DNA of 43,883 nt. Source: an uncultured Veillonellaceae bacterium (GTDB taxonomy: Bacteria > Bacillota > Negativicutes > Selenomonadales > Selenomonadaceae). Shown piece by piece: positions 16,319 to 25,793 of the stretch. The stretch's first letter is position 1; every line of letters begins with the position of its first letter. The notes under the pieces are model-generated. The model made no database searches and was not told where the DNA came from. It worked only from the letters and a program-made list of their open reading frames with translations. Made by a program: the position numbers and the translations under genes. The DNA lies in contig OMZR01000007.1 in the NCBI GenBank assembly GCA_900315575.1, positions 1 through 43,883 on the forward strand. The letters are read 5' to 3'.

Positions 16319-17863
16319 TTGGACAAGATGAGTAAAGAAGCCCTCGCGGTCAAGAAAGCCGAACAAGCCTTCGACCGCAAACGCCGCACCATCGGACTTT
16401 TCGGCGGCCCGCTCCTCGCCATCCTCGTCTTTCTGACCCCGATCGAGGCCCTGACGGTGCCGGGCCACAAGCTCCTGGCGATCATGGTGCTCGTCGCTCT
16501 CTGGTGGATCACAGAGCCGGTGCCCATCCCCGTCACCTCCCTCATCGGGCCGACGCTCGCCGTCGTCACTGGCGTCGTCAGCGTCAAAGCTGCATTCGCA
16601 GCATTTGCAAACCCGATGATCTTCCTGTTCATGGGCGGCTTCATCCTCGCGAAAGCCATGATGAAGCACGGTCTCGACAAGCGATTCGCCTACTGGCTGC
16701 TCGCGCGAAAATGGGTCGGGTCGAACCCGAAGCGCATCTTCCTCGCCTGCGGCCTCGCCGCTGCCCTCTGCTCCGGATGGGTCAGCAACACGGCGACGGC
16801 AGCCATGATGTTCCCGATCTGCCTCGGCCTGCTGACGTCCATCAAAGAGATGTTCGCCGCAAACGGCCGCGAAATCGACCTGCACGAGTACAAATACGCA
16901 ACCGGCCTCATGCTCATGACCGCGTACTCCTGCTCCATCGGCGGCGTCCTGACGCCAATCGGCACCCCGCCGAACCTCATCATGCTCGGCTTCCTCAACA
17001 CGATGTGCGACATCCATATCTCGTTCTTCGAATGGATGACGTGGGGCTTCATCGCCATGGTCGTCTACTTCGTCATCGCCTATGTCGTGCTCTCGCACAT
17101 GTTCCCGGCGGATGTCGACCACATCGAAGGCGCTGACAAATTCATCCAGAACAAGCTCGCCGAACTCGGCGCATGGAACCGCGCACAGAAAAACACGCTC
17201 TTCGCGTTCGCTGTCGCCGTCCTGCTCTGGATTATGCCGGGCATCCTCTCCATCGGCCTCGGCTCCGCGAGCCCCGAGCTCAAGATGTACAACTTGCTGT
17301 TCCCGGAGGCCGTCGCGGCCATGGCTGGCGCCCTCCTGCTGTTCCTGCTGCCCGTGGACTTCAAGACGCGCCGCTTCACGCTGACGTGGAAAGAAGCGAT
17401 GGAAGGCATCGAATGGGGCACGCTGATTCTCTTTGGCGGCGGCCTCGCGATGGGCGGCATGATGTATCAGACCGGCCTCTCGCAGTGGGTCGGCGACCTC
17501 ATCGTCGCAGCGATGGGCGGCGAGCCCAGCCAGGTCGGCATGGTCGCCATCTTCTCCGTCATGGCGCTCCTGCTCTCCGAGCTCACGAGCCATACGGCGG
17601 CCACGAACATGATTGGCCCGCTCGCCATCACGGCAGCCGTCTCGGCCGGCATCAGCCCGATTCCGGTCTCCGTCGGCATCGCGCTTTCCGCATCGCTCGG
17701 CTTCATGCTCCCAGTCTCGACCCCGCCGAATGCCATCGTCTATGCATCCGGCTACATCCCGATCACCAAGATGATTCACACAGGCGTCATCATCGACTTC
17801 GTCGGCATCGCCTGCGTCACGATCCCGCTCGTCATCTACTTCGTGAGCTGGATGGTCGGCTGA
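16319..17863 (+). CDS. DASS/SLC13-family sodium:anion (dicarboxylate or sulfate) symporter
   Basis: About 514 residues with eleven or more hydrophobic segments, matching the divalent anion:sodium symporter family (VcINDY-like). The paired sodium/substrate motifs are present: SNTATAAM with PIGTPPNL in the first half and TSHTAATNM with PVSTPPNA in the second. These sites bind sodium and a carboxylate or sulfate in characterised members. AAAGGAGG at 16300-16307 favours a TTG start at 16319; the ATG at 16328 is the alternative. It is a single-gene unit with its own promoter and strong terminator, divergent from tauE. The HTA in place of NTA in the second motif is a common variant. Substrate cannot be settled from sequence. 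Confidence 0.88.
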   Translation: MDKMSKEALAVKKAEQAFDRKRRTIGLFGGPLLAILVFLTPIEALTVPGHKLLAIMVLVALWWITEPVPIPVTSLIGPTLAVVTGVVSVKAAFAAFANPMIFLFMGGFILAKAMMKHGLDKRFAYWLLARKWVGSNPKRIFLACGLAAALCSGWVSNTATAAMMFPICLGLLTSIKEMFAANGREIDLHEYKYATGLMLMTAYSCSIGGVLTPIGTPPNLIMLGFLNTMCDIHISFFEWMTWGFIAMVVYFVIAYVVLSHMFPADVDHIEGADKFIQNKLAELGAWNRAQKNTLFAFAVAVLLWIMPGILSIGLGSASPELKMYNLLFPEAVAAMAGALLLFLLPVDFKTRRFTLTWKEAMEGIEWGTLILFGGGLAMGGMMYQTGLSQWVGDLIVAAMGGEPSQVGMVAIFSVMALLLSELTSHTAATNMIGPLAITAAVSAGISPIPVSVGIALSASLGFMLPVSTPPNAIVYASGYIPITKMIHTGVIIDFVGIACVTIPLVIYFVSWMVG

Positions 17864-17883
17864 AAACTTTTTTCAAAGACACG

Positions 17884-17928
17884 AATGTCCCCGCAAGGCA
17901 CGGCGCCCTGCGGGGACATTTTCTTGTT
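17884..17928 (+). terminator. rho-independent terminator after the DASS gene
   Basis: A 12-bp perfect stem, AATGTCCCCGCA with its complement at 17909-17920, then a T-rich tail (TTCTTGTT). It lies between the convergent DASS gene and the 3' end of the DISARM-like operon, and may stop transcription from both sides. Confidence 0.85.
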
Positions 17929-19844
17929 CACAGCCTGCAATAATCCGTCATGAAGAAGTCTTCCTCAGCCAGCGTCATGCAAGGATTCTTTCCTGCGGGA
18001 ATTTCATACGCTTCAAGGATTTCACGACACTCGTCATCATCAAACGTCGCAACGATGCCAAGGTCGTATTTTGCACGGGACGCGCCTGTGTAAGGAAGCA
18101 GTGCATTGCTCTGTTCATGCTGCCCTGTTGTCAGCGTATCCATCCCGAAATCGATCAAAACCACAGCCTCAGCTTCGAGACCCTTGAACTTCCGGCACGT
18201 CGTCACGCGAATTTCTTTGTCTCCCAGCGAATACGCATAAACATCGTCCTTTTCATTCACCGGATGCAAAAAGTCCCGGATCGAGCAGGACTCAATGGTC
18301 ATGCATGTCAGGATGACAATCCCCTCATCACCCCTCTTTTGAAAGGATTTCAAAAGCTTGTCCACGGCCTGCTTCATCCTTTTGCGATCCCGTGCAAAAT
18401 ACATCTGCGGCGTACGGCCGGGAAGTGCCGCCGGCTTCAGCATGGTCGGACGGAACTTCCGTTTCGACGGCTCTGGCACATCTTGCGATTCATTTTGCGA
18501 AAAATATGCATGATCGAGTCCAAGACGCAGCAGAGCGTCGGCGGTCTGCGATATCTTGTTCGTATTGCGGCAGTTCCGATAGAGCGTCAGTTTGCATTCT
18601 GAATCACCGATAAAATCCGGAATGGCATTATTCCCCTGAATCAACTGGTTTTGATCGTAGAAAACATAAAACGATTGAAGTGGAGAATCTTCCTCCATCG
18701 CAGACAGCCAGAGTATATCCATCGCTTCTGGGAGATTTTTCAAGCCAAAATCCTGTCCTTCATCAATGATGACATGCCACGATGGGATATGGCCAGCCGA
18801 AACATCCTGTCCCATGATGAGTTTCCAAAGCACAGGATCCCCTTTGCAGAACAATTCGAGCTTCTCGCCGAGCTGTTCATACCGTTCATCCTGATCGTCT
18901 ATCCACCCCAGCAGCTTCGTACTCAGTGCATCTACCGTATAAAAATGAATCAGTGGGTAGTCCTGATTCTCCTCGCGCAGACGTTTCATCAAAAGCGTGT
19001 TGACCATCAGGAACAACACAGGTTCTCCATTCTCTGCATGGATTTTCGCCTTCTCACATGCCAAAATCGTCTTGCCCGTACCCGCACGTCCATTGATGAC
19101 CGCCATCGGCTGTTCCTGAAGATAATAAAGAAGCCGTCTCTGCTCTTTCAAAAGAGACACAAACTTCTGCGCCTCCCGTACGTTGTCCGCCTTCGGAAGC
19201 TCCTGAATATGAAACACCGGATTAATGAGTGTCTTAAGATATGTATTCGCTTCGCTCTCCGTAAGGCGCATCTGGATTTTCAGGTGTTCGCCCACCCTTT
19301 TTCCTTTTTCGATCCGTGCCGTCAGAGGCTTGTCCATGATACGGGCAATAGCGGATTCCGCGTTCTCTCCAAGATCGTCGAGCGTCAACGTCAATGATTT
19401 CTGTGCTTCCAGTGGGAAATCAATCTCATCCAGCTGCTCGCGGAGCAAATTAGGGAACCAGACGGCATACATATACTTGCATTTTTCAACAAATGCTTTA
19501 TCTTTTTTCGCTTTTAATGCGTCCCGCAAGTCACGCGCATTGCTGGATGCCTGCTCAAACGGACCACCATGCAGCATTTCCGTTCCATTCGTATAATGCC
19601 ATGCTCTATCGTGGTACGAAATGCCAGCACCACTCTTGACTTCGATGACAAGAATGCCTTTGTCCTTGTGAAAAATCAAGAAATCAATCTCATGTTCTTC
19701 AAATGTATTCAAACGGAAAGGCTGAGAATGGAACACATGGTAGTCAGTGGGGAGATGCTCTTTCAAGCACTCAAACACTTGCTGCTCTGCAGCATCTCCT
19801 GCATTTCCTGATGGAGAAAACTCTGACGGATACATCGTAGCCAT
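17928..19844 (-). CDS. NERD-domain nuclease fused to SF1 (UvrD-like) helicase
   Basis: A 638-residue fusion, last gene of the DISARM-like array. Residues about 10-125 are a NERD domain of the PD-(D/E)XK nuclease fold, with the putative catalytic set Asp54, Glu68 and Lys70 in HEIDFLIF and VIEVKSG. Residues about 225-620 are a superfamily 1 helicase with Walker A GRAGTGKT (252-259), Walker B IIDEGQDF (360-366), DQNQLIQG, the FKGLEAEAVVLID region and the arginine motif TGASRAK. The predicted role is DNA unwinding with strand cutting. The ATG at 19844 has GGAGG 7 bases upstream; an ATG two codons earlier overlaps the drmB stop. The coupling to drmB suggests it replaces the missing PLD nuclease DrmC. 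It looks more AT-rich than its flanks. Confidence 0.85.
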   Translation of the reverse strand: MATMYPSEFSPSGNAGDAAEQQVFECLKEHLPTDYHVFHSQPFRLNTFEEHEIDFLIFHKDKGILVIEVKSGAGISYHDRAWHYTNGTEMLHGGPFEQASSNARDLRDALKAKKDKAFVEKCKYMYAVWFPNLLREQLDEIDFPLEAQKSLTLTLDDLGENAESAIARIMDKPLTARIEKGKRVGEHLKIQMRLTESEANTYLKTLINPVFHIQELPKADNVREAQKFVSLLKEQRRLLYYLQEQPMAVINGRAGTGKTILACEKAKIHAENGEPVLFLMVNTLLMKRLREENQDYPLIHFYTVDALSTKLLGWIDDQDERYEQLGEKLELFCKGDPVLWKLIMGQDVSAGHIPSWHVIIDEGQDFGLKNLPEAMDILWLSAMEEDSPLQSFYVFYDQNQLIQGNNAIPDFIGDSECKLTLYRNCRNTNKISQTADALLRLGLDHAYFSQNESQDVPEPSKRKFRPTMLKPAALPGRTPQMYFARDRKRMKQAVDKLLKSFQKRGDEGIVILTCMTIESCSIRDFLHPVNEKDDVYAYSLGDKEIRVTTCRKFKGLEAEAVVLIDFGMDTLTTGQHEQSNALLPYTGASRAKYDLGIVATFDDDECREILEAYEIPAGKNPCMTLAEEDFFMTDYCRL

Positions 19845-19846
19845 GA

Positions 19847-22216
19847 TCATACCTCCAGTTTTGCGCGCATTTCCTTACATGAAGGCATCTGATTTGTCAA
19901 ATAACAATGCCATCCCGTCCTTTGTGCCAGTACATACTGCTTTTCAGACAGATCCCTTACGATAAAGATTAAAACGTGCTGTTTTGGAAAAGCCAGATCT
20001 GCTTTGAAGGTTTCACCAGTTGCAGGATCTCTGAATTCCATCCCAAAGGCTCCCTGTGGCAGAGAAGCTTCCGGCACGTCCCATGCCCTGCTGAATTCTT
20101 CCATCTTCGCGCGTCCGGCTTCATCTCCAAAATTATCGCATTTTCTCGCCAAACGTTCCCAGACTTCTGCCGCAGTATAATCGTTGATTTCCGTTCCTGA
20201 AGAAATCGTGCGCAAATTTGCTGCTTTTTCAGGTTCTGCCTGCAGAACGGATGCTGCAGCCTCCCGCCGCGCTGGGGAATCCAGCGCATTCTTCTCTGAT
20301 GTCCAGACCGTGCCGTCGCCTGAAAAGAATCCCATGTCCGGCTGCTCCATCGTGCCGATGATGACGCCGCGGTCGAGGAAGCTGTTGAACTCCTCGCAGC
20401 TCGTCTCCGGCAGCAGCATGCAGGCATGGCAGGCCGCAAGGTTGAGGCCGTCGCGCCCCTGCCCTTTGCTGAGGCTGCAGACAGGGTCATTCGAGCAGAA
20501 CCGCGCATGATCGATGGCGCGGGCAAAAATCTTCGGCAGCGTATCGCCATAGCCCTGCCGCACAAGGCCACCGAGCGTGCCTTCGGAATCGCCATTTGCC
20601 GTATAGATGAGGATACCAGACATCGCTTCGCTTTCCGCACCCCCATCATCGCAGTAAATCCGCTCGCGCAGCGATGCAATGCTATAGCCGCATTCAAAGC
20701 TCAGCTCGCGGATCAAAAGATGCGCGAGCGAATGAAGCAGCAGGAACTTCGCAGTAATGATGCGCGGATGCTTCTGTGCAAAATTCGAATGTTCCTGATA
20801 ATTTTTCGAAAGCCTTGCCGCCCGCTCACCTGCCTCGGGATGGTGCGAAACCCATGCCTTGATCGCCTCATCCTCAAAGACGAGGAAAATGCCCTCGCCG
20901 CGCACGTCATAACCGGGATACCAATTTGTCTCCGATCTCTTAATCGAAACGAAGCCCTCTTCCTCCGAACTCGCGACCGGCACGAGGCGCGAGAATCCCG
21001 TCTGCACGCGGACTTCGCGCAGCTTGTGGACGAGCACGACTTTTTGCAGGAACGGAAGTGCGGGATATGCATCAGGACTCGTCTCGCGTTCAAAATCCGC
21101 TGTCGGCTCTGTCTCCTCGTCAAGCAACGCCTGATACTCCTGCTCGCGGTAGCGCGGAGAATTGTACGGCACGCGCTCTTCGTCGGAACGGCCCTCCATG
21201 CGCTCAATAATTTCCTTGATAGCATCCTCCACGTCAGAACGATCGGCGCCGATCTCATCTGCGATCCGGCCTGCTCCTTTTTGAAGCTTCTCTACGAGAG
21301 CCTCTCCCGAAAGCTCTTCCTCATCATGCCACGTCTGATACTTGCTGTTGAACGTCTCGCTCGCCTCGACGTATTTTTGAAGTTCCGATCCAGATTCTGG
21401 CAGAACCAGCGACGTGCATATGAATGGATAATAGATGGAGGAAGCACCGCGCAGGACAGCGCGCACGTCTGCCGTGCATCCGCCCTTCTCGTATTCTCCA
21501 TACATGCGCCAAGGATGGCGGCCACGGCACTTGCAGCCCTTTTCTTTGAGGGCCTGCGCACCGAGGACGCTTTGCAGCGTCTCCTTCGCACCACAGTGCA
21601 CACACTCAATCGTGATGCCGGCAAAGCCCTGGTTGCTTCCTCGCGTAGTGATCTTGAGCTTCGGATGCTCCCTATTGCACTTCTCCCCTTCCTTCTGATG
21701 CTGGTGCGCCCACCAGAACCAGGGAAAATCATCGATATGCCCATGCTGGCAGACCGTGACGAGGCGGGCGACGACGAGCGGCTGCTTCGGCCCGCAATCG
21801 GGACAGAACGGCGCGCGCATGAAATCCATGGCAACGGTATCGGATTTTCCTGTGCCCGCATGCTGCTTCGCTTCCTCCATCCAGTCGGAAAGCTTCCGGA
21901 ACGTATGGCACTTCGGACAGAAATACCACTCGGGGAAGCTCACATCAACCACACCCGGCTGGCCTCCGTCACGATCCAGCCGCTTTCCCTTCCGCGATTC
22001 TTCCGCGCGGGGCAGCCCGAAATGATCGACGCCGAGCGCTTTTTCCAGACGTGGATCGTGGATAGGCTTGATAGATTTCCAGAGCTCCGGCGCCCCCGTC
22101 ATGACGACGCGCTCCGGGAGCGGCACGAGCGCCCCTGATCCATAGAGCAGGACGAGCTGCGACGAACGGATCTTGTCCGTATCCTCCAGCGTCACGGTGG
22201 TCGTTTTCATTGTCAT
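19847..22216 (-). CDS. drmB: DrmB-like DUF1998 (MZB) protein of a DISARM-type system
   Basis: A 789-residue protein matching the DISARM DrmB family. N-terminal zinc-finger-like pairs are seen at C100/C103 (FCPKCH), C138/C141 (FCPDCG) and C205/C208 (CVHCG). The C-terminal DUF1998/MZB region has the LLLHSLAHLLIREL helix near 493-506 and a cysteine cluster (C574, C580, C596, C599, C607) that probably binds zinc. In characterised DISARM, DrmB binds the helicase DrmA and the pair loads on phage DNA. GGAGG lies 9 bases before the ATG at 22216. It starts 4 bases after the drmA stop and overlaps the NERD gene, so the three genes are tightly coupled. Homology to DrmB is clear at motif level; biochemical action here is inferred. 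Confidence 0.87.
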   Translation of the reverse strand: MTMKTTTVTLEDTDKIRSSQLVLLYGSGALVPLPERVVMTGAPELWKSIKPIHDPRLEKALGVDHFGLPRAEESRKGKRLDRDGGQPGVVDVSFPEWYFCPKCHTFRKLSDWMEEAKQHAGTGKSDTVAMDFMRAPFCPDCGPKQPLVVARLVTVCQHGHIDDFPWFWWAHQHQKEGEKCNREHPKLKITTRGSNQGFAGITIECVHCGAKETLQSVLGAQALKEKGCKCRGRHPWRMYGEYEKGGCTADVRAVLRGASSIYYPFICTSLVLPESGSELQKYVEASETFNSKYQTWHDEEELSGEALVEKLQKGAGRIADEIGADRSDVEDAIKEIIERMEGRSDEERVPYNSPRYREQEYQALLDEETEPTADFERETSPDAYPALPFLQKVVLVHKLREVRVQTGFSRLVPVASSEEEGFVSIKRSETNWYPGYDVRGEGIFLVFEDEAIKAWVSHHPEAGERAARLSKNYQEHSNFAQKHPRIITAKFLLLHSLAHLLIRELSFECGYSIASLRERIYCDDGGAESEAMSGILIYTANGDSEGTLGGLVRQGYGDTLPKIFARAIDHARFCSNDPVCSLSKGQGRDGLNLAACHACMLLPETSCEEFNSFLDRGVIIGTMEQPDMGFFSGDGTVWTSEKNALDSPARREAAASVLQAEPEKAANLRTISSGTEINDYTAAEVWERLARKCDNFGDEAGRAKMEEFSRAWDVPEASLPQGAFGMEFRDPATGETFKADLAFPKQHVLIFIVRDLSEKQYVLAQRTGWHCYLTNQMPSCKEMRAKLEV

Positions 22217-22220
22217 GACC

Positions 22221-25200
22221 TCATCCCTCCTTCTTGAAGCGCAGATTGCCGGCAATGCCCTGATCAACGAAGCGCATGGATGTCAATGTCTCCCATTCCC
22301 CATACGCAGCATTCGGGCTGCCATAGACGGCGAGCAGCTGCGGCTTTTCCTTCTTCCTCGGTGCATCGTACATCGTTCCATATGTCAGCTGATCCTCCGA
22401 TTTCGCGCGGCTGTCCCAGGCAGCAAAGAACCGTTCCAGGCGCTGTCTGACATATGCCTCCGCCCGCTCGGGCTGCATGCCGAGCGCCTCCTGCACCCGG
22501 CGCGCCCGTGCCTGGAACGATGCGATCAGCTGTTCGATTGCCTCATGATACGTTTCCTCGTCAAACACCGCTGCGCCCTTATCCGGAGACAGCTCTTTCT
22601 GGCACCGCAGGACGCCGAGCGCTGCTGCATGGAGCGCCCGATCGCAGGCAGGACGCGAGAACGGCGTCGCGCCCGTCGGTTCGACATAGCGGTAGAACGA
22701 CGTATGGAACGCACGGAACTGCTCATAATACGAGCGGTCGCGGCTGCGGCATGCATCGTAGAGCACGAAGACGAGTCCCGGCACTTGGCGGCCGACACGG
22801 CTCGAAGCCTGGATGTACTCGCTCGCGAGCTTCGGCTGTCCAACCATGAGCATGAGGTTTAGGCGGCCGACGTCGATGCCGACGGAAAGCATGTTGCTCG
22901 CGAGCACCATGCCGATAGGATAATTCCGCTCTTCCCTGGGAAGCTTGTCGATGCCGTCATGGTACTGCACATGTTCCAGCTTTTCAAGGATCTCGTTGAG
23001 CTTCGTCGATGACGTGCTGCTCGTGAGTTCCTCCGGATACAACAGCGTCCTCTTCTGACATTTCATGCGCTTGGCGAACGACTTCAGCTCGCCCTGCACT
23101 TCGTCCGAGACGAGCGTCAGGCAATGGCCGAGTTCGCGGATGCTGTTGAAATACGCCGTCAGCGTCCAGAACGCATCCCGGACGTTTTCTGGCATGTCGA
23201 TCGCCGCCGTCAGCCCCGCGAGATCGCTGATCATGAGATATTCCATCGTCGCCTTGCGCGCGCTCGCCGGCAGGACGCCGAGATACATGCGACCCGAGCG
23301 CGTGCGGTCGGTCTTTGAGAAATACGAATCCTCCGCATCGATCCCTGGCGGCGGGAACTGCCGCACATCGCGGCAGTAAAGCGCCATGCACTGCGCCTTC
23401 GCACGGCGGATCGTCGCCGTCGAAGCGATGATTTTCGGCTGATGCCCATGCGAGCGGAAGATCTCATCGAGCGCCATCTCATAAAGGCCGTCGATCGAGC
23501 CGAGCGGCCCGGAAATGAGGTGCAGCTCGTCCTGAATGATGAGCTCCGGGCCGCGCCCGCGGAAAAAGGCCTGCATGTTCTCTTGCCATGCGATCTGCGC
23601 AAACTTGTCGATCGTGCCGATCAGAAGCGTCGGCGGATGCTGATAGAGTCCTTCATCGATCACCTGCAACGGCAGTGCTTCCTCTGGATTTTCTCCGTAC
23701 TCGTCCTCTCCATGAAACGGGCATGCTTCGTGCGGGCACGAGAAATAGAAGGATTCCTTGTCGGCATGATAGCCCCATGCAGCCTGCTTTCCCTTGTGTT
23801 CTGGAACCATCTCTGTTCCACACCAGGGGCAGCGGAGGATCTGCAGGCGGTTGACGGCATTGCCCGACCGATCATTCTTGAGCGCGTTCAGATTTTCCAA
23901 AGCGCCGGGATAGTCCTTGCTGCCGCTGAATTTATTGGGAACATGATTGCCGCCGATCCAGAGCCCGATCGTGACGGGCTCTTCGCAGAAGCGCTCTTCA
24001 TCCTCGCGGCGGATGAGCTCGCAGGCGCAGATGAGTGTCGCGGCGCGCGTGAACTGCTGTGCCGTCAGCATGCGGAGCGTGTAGCGCATGATGATGTTCG
24101 TCCCGCCATAGTCCTCGGGATGGGCCAGGCGCCGGTAAAAGATCGTAAACGCCGAAAGGCCGAGATAGGCCTCCGTCTTGCCGCCGCCTGTCGGGAACCA
24201 GATGAGATCGACGAGCATGCGCTCCTCTGCCGCGCCCTCCCGCTCGGTCATGCCGCGCAGGCTCATGAGCAGGAACGCCAGCTGAAAGGGACGCCACTTG
24301 GCATCTTGATCCGGTTCCGCTGCAAAATCCGTGGATTGCAGCATCGCCTGCGTTTCTTTGTCTCCAGCATAGCGCTTCTTCTGCCCGAGATTCCTCTGTT
24401 TTGCGAGCTGGACGCGCTGCATGAACATAGCGCGGTTCGCCAGCGCAAACGCCGTCCGCACATCATCATCTTCGCGCAGGAGCTCGATGCCCGCCGCCAT
24501 GCGGTCTGCCGCCTCGCGGCAGTTTTCGATGTCCTGCCGGCCGATCTGCTCCCGCTTCGCGTCCGCTGCAAACCATGGATCCGTCCGAAGCACATGCTCC
24601 TGTGCATCGATCCACTTCTGATAGGATTCCACGAGCGCCGTGAGCTGCTGAAGGCGTTCTTCGCGCGCCTCCTGCTCCCAAGCCCCCGCTGCGAGATCGG
24701 AGTAGTATTTCATCGAAAGCAGCGACTCCGGCCGAGGGACGTCTACCGCAGAATCGAGGCGCAGGCCGTAGTCCATGGGCGGCAACTCCGCACTGGGAAG
24801 AAACTCACTATGGAGCGAGCCCTTTCCCTCCGCATCGATGTTCCAGTCAACAGACACCCCGAAGCCGGAGGCATAGCGGAGATTCTTCCGATAAAGCATG
24901 GCGAGCCGCAGCTCTTCTTCGTCCGGCTCGATCCCCTGCCCGATGACAGACGAGCCGCCGAGCGCCTGTTCCACCGACTCCTGCGCCCGAAAGCGGATGC
25001 CGTTCTCCTCCGATGACACCTTGAGCTCTGGCTGGAAGATACATTCCTCTGGCTCAGGAACGACGCGGTCTCCCTTCGGATGATGATTCACAAGCATGAG
25101 CGTCACCGACATCGCGCCGCCCGGCATCCTGCGCCGCATGCCGCACAACTCGATTCGGTGCTCATCATCCTCTGGCAAAAGCTCGACGGAGGCATGTTCC

Positions 25201-25793
25201 TCCCCATGGAAGATCAGACGGGTACCTGGGAGATCGTGCGGCGTCCGCTGGTAGCGCTTCCGCTTCTTCTTTCCCTCGTCCTCTTCGGATGTCTCTTCCT
25301 CCGGCAATACTGCATACGTGCCGAACGAAACATCGACACGAACTTCGTCGATCGGATGGTCAGCAAAAAACGTCATGCCAAAAGAAGACGGCTGCATCTG
25401 CCCCGCCCGGCTCAGCTCCTCGCTGAACGCATCCGCGTCATCGTCTTCCCCGTGCGCATCGAGCCGAAGATCCTTCTCATCCACTTTGATGCCAAGCTCG
25501 TCATCATCTTTCTGCACGGGATCGTCATCGGCCGCCACATCCCCATCGAGCGCGACTGCCTCCGTCTCCGGGATGTCGGGTGCATCCTGCGTCCCCATCA
25601 AAGATGGCTGCGGATACAGCACGCCGCATGTATAGCGCATGACAGGCGAGGATGTGATGATTTCGTGCGCCTCGTCAACAGCGGGGTCTTCGCCGACCTC
25701 GGAACCAGGTCCGAGCAGCTGCTTCCGCATGCCTCTGACGAGCCGCTCCCTCGCTTCTGCGATCTCCTGCTCACGTTGTTCTGTTTTCTGCAT
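22221..25793 (-). CDS. drmA: DrmA-like SF2 helicase of a DISARM-type system
   Basis: About 1190 residues, matching the DISARM helicase DrmA. The N-terminal half (about 1-500) is DrmA-specific and includes a strongly acidic stretch at about residues 72-126. The helicase core follows: Walker A in WFPTGGGKTEAYLG (near 534-545), DELH box in IIQDELHLISG, motif III ASTATI, and motifs V-VI in SVGIDVGRLNL and EYIQASSRVGR. A zinc ribbon (CPWCG ... CPHEACPFH) is inserted between motifs I and II. The ATG at 25793 has GGAG 10 bases upstream; a GTG at 25802 is too close to it. The upstream gene overlaps by about 23 bases. It would act with DrmB on incoming DNA; no adjacent methyltransferase was found. Confidence 0.9.
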   Translation of the reverse strand: MQKTEQREQEIAEARERLVRGMRKQLLGPGSEVGEDPAVDEAHEIITSSPVMRYTCGVLYPQPSLMGTQDAPDIPETEAVALDGDVAADDDPVQKDDDELGIKVDEKDLRLDAHGEDDDADAFSEELSRAGQMQPSSFGMTFFADHPIDEVRVDVSFGTYAVLPEEETSEEDEGKKKRKRYQRTPHDLPGTRLIFHGEEHASVELLPEDDEHRIELCGMRRRMPGGAMSVTLMLVNHHPKGDRVVPEPEECIFQPELKVSSEENGIRFRAQESVEQALGGSSVIGQGIEPDEEELRLAMLYRKNLRYASGFGVSVDWNIDAEGKGSLHSEFLPSAELPPMDYGLRLDSAVDVPRPESLLSMKYYSDLAAGAWEQEAREERLQQLTALVESYQKWIDAQEHVLRTDPWFAADAKREQIGRQDIENCREAADRMAAGIELLREDDDVRTAFALANRAMFMQRVQLAKQRNLGQKKRYAGDKETQAMLQSTDFAAEPDQDAKWRPFQLAFLLMSLRGMTEREGAAEERMLVDLIWFPTGGGKTEAYLGLSAFTIFYRRLAHPEDYGGTNIIMRYTLRMLTAQQFTRAATLICACELIRREDEERFCEEPVTIGLWIGGNHVPNKFSGSKDYPGALENLNALKNDRSGNAVNRLQILRCPWCGTEMVPEHKGKQAAWGYHADKESFYFSCPHEACPFHGEDEYGENPEEALPLQVIDEGLYQHPPTLLIGTIDKFAQIAWQENMQAFFRGRGPELIIQDELHLISGPLGSIDGLYEMALDEIFRSHGHQPKIIASTATIRRAKAQCMALYCRDVRQFPPPGIDAEDSYFSKTDRTRSGRMYLGVLPASARKATMEYLMISDLAGLTAAIDMPENVRDAFWTLTAYFNSIRELGHCLTLVSDEVQGELKSFAKRMKCQKRTLLYPEELTSSTSSTKLNEILEKLEHVQYHDGIDKLPREERNYPIGMVLASNMLSVGIDVGRLNLMLMVGQPKLASEYIQASSRVGRQVPGLVFVLYDACRSRDRSYYEQFRAFHTSFYRYVEPTGATPFSRPACDRALHAAALGVLRCQKELSPDKGAAVFDEETYHEAIEQLIASFQARARRVQEALGMQPERAEAYVRQRLERFFAAWDSRAKSEDQLTYGTMYDAPRKKEKPQLLAVYGSPNAAYGEWETLTSMRFVDQGIAGNLRFKKEG

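Noticed and set aside
16280..17779. Long open frame opposite the DASS gene
   Set aside because: Antisense shadow with low-complexity His/Asp/Arg composition; the + strand encodes a clear transporter.
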